DNA of 64,000 nucleotides from Comamonas sp. JUb58 (GTDB lineage Bacteria > Pseudomonadota > Gammaproteobacteria > Burkholderiales > Burkholderiaceae_C), in the NCBI RefSeq assembly GCF_004364775.1, contig NZ_SOAL01000015.1, forward strand, positions 62,001 through 126,000, read 5' to 3'. This document shows positions 63,877-64,000 of the stretch, piece after piece (within the stretch, counting starts at the first letter, position 1; the number at the start of each line of letters is the position of its first letter). Below the pieces are notes generated by a model that saw nothing but the letters and a program-made list of their open reading frames with translations, was not told the DNA's origin and ran no database searches. The translations under genes and the position numbers were made by a program.

Positions 63877-64000
63877 TCAGTGCAGATCGGGCACGCTGCC
63901 ATCGGCATCGGCCGCCTGCGGCTCGGCCACGGCCACAAACAGCAGCGGGTTGCCGCTGGCGCGCGAGAACGAGGTCTGCTCGCTCATCAGCAGGTCGAGC
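63877..64000 (-). CDS. 3' end of a gene resembling FdhE (formate dehydrogenase accessory protein), partial
   Basis: Only the last 40 codons are inside the window, read on the minus strand into the stop at 63877-63879. The end contains LDLLMSEQTSF and RASGNPLLF, followed by a short acidic tail (EPQAADADGSVPDLH). The LDxLMxE...RxxxNPxLF pattern resembles the C terminus of FdhE, a zinc protein needed to activate formate dehydrogenase. Formate dehydrogenase is the commonest bacterial selenoprotein, so the neighbouring selAB-selC-selD genes fit. The assignment rests on a short stretch. Confidence 0.55.
   Translation of the reverse strand, partial: LDLLMSEQTSFSRASGNPLLFVAVAEPQAADADGSVPDLH

Overview
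The window is about 64 kb of GC-rich bacterial chromosome with densely packed genes, short intergenic gaps and many ATGA start/stop overlaps. Gene content and protein sequence point to a betaproteobacterium of the Comamonadaceae, possibly Comamonas or a near relative. The main indicators are an Omp32-type porin, the ypjD/ccsA - PP0621 - pilS - pilR - ampD gene order, CIRCE-controlled groESL, NrdR-controlled nrdAB and a lysine-rich histone H1-like protein. The genus is inferred and no search was run. I see no phage, transposon, integrase or CRISPR array; this is mostly chromosomal metabolism and signalling.

Layout. 1-2.6 kb: OsmC-like protein, ubiquinone hydroxylase Coq7 and a major porin. 3.1-11.8 kb: a dipeptide/oligopeptide ABC operon with two paralogous binding proteins, two permeases, two ATPases and an M20 amidohydrolase in the middle. 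12.0-13.9 kb: a 5'-nucleotidase-type lipoprotein. 13.9-19.1 kb: a central sugar-phosphate block with hexR and zwf on the minus strand and tal and pgi diverging on the plus strand; a candidate HexR operator lies between them. 19.4-20.3 kb: an orphan amino-acid binding protein. 20.6-24.7 kb: a three-gene operon predicted to turn 2-aminoadipate into 2-oxoglutarate, the end of a lysine catabolic route. 24.8-29.1 kb: a FecI/FecR/TonB-receptor iron-uptake signalling set with a Fur-like box. 29.7-36.8 kb: the reductive pyrimidine degradation operon (preT, preA, NCS1 transporter, dihydropyrimidinase, carbamoylase). 37.0-39.2 kb: groEL and groES with a CIRCE element. 39.4-41.2 kb: a RutR-like TetR regulator and the H1-like protein. 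41.4-45.6 kb: class Ia ribonucleotide reductase with paired NrdR boxes. 45.9-50.8 kb: ampD, pilR, pilS, a PP0621-family protein and the CcsA/YpjD-like membrane protein. 50.9-55.7 kb: a hybrid histidine kinase and a response-regulator diguanylate cyclase. 56.1-58.9 kb: ffh and a cyclopropane fatty acid synthase. 59.0-63.8 kb: the complete selenocysteine machinery (selD, tRNA-Sec, selB, selA), followed at the window edge by the 3' end of a gene resembling fdhE.

How the genes work together. Several blocks are self-contained circuits: surface signalling for iron uptake, a phosphorelay ending in c-di-GMP synthesis, uracil/thymine reduction to beta-amino acids with a likely RutR-type regulator nearby, and selenocysteine insertion next to a formate dehydrogenase maturation gene. 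The less ordinary items are the compact aminoadipate operon, the roughly 117-nt imperfect palindrome between groES and groEL, the 23 exact heptads of the H1-like protein, and the kinase/cyclase pair between ypjD and ffh.
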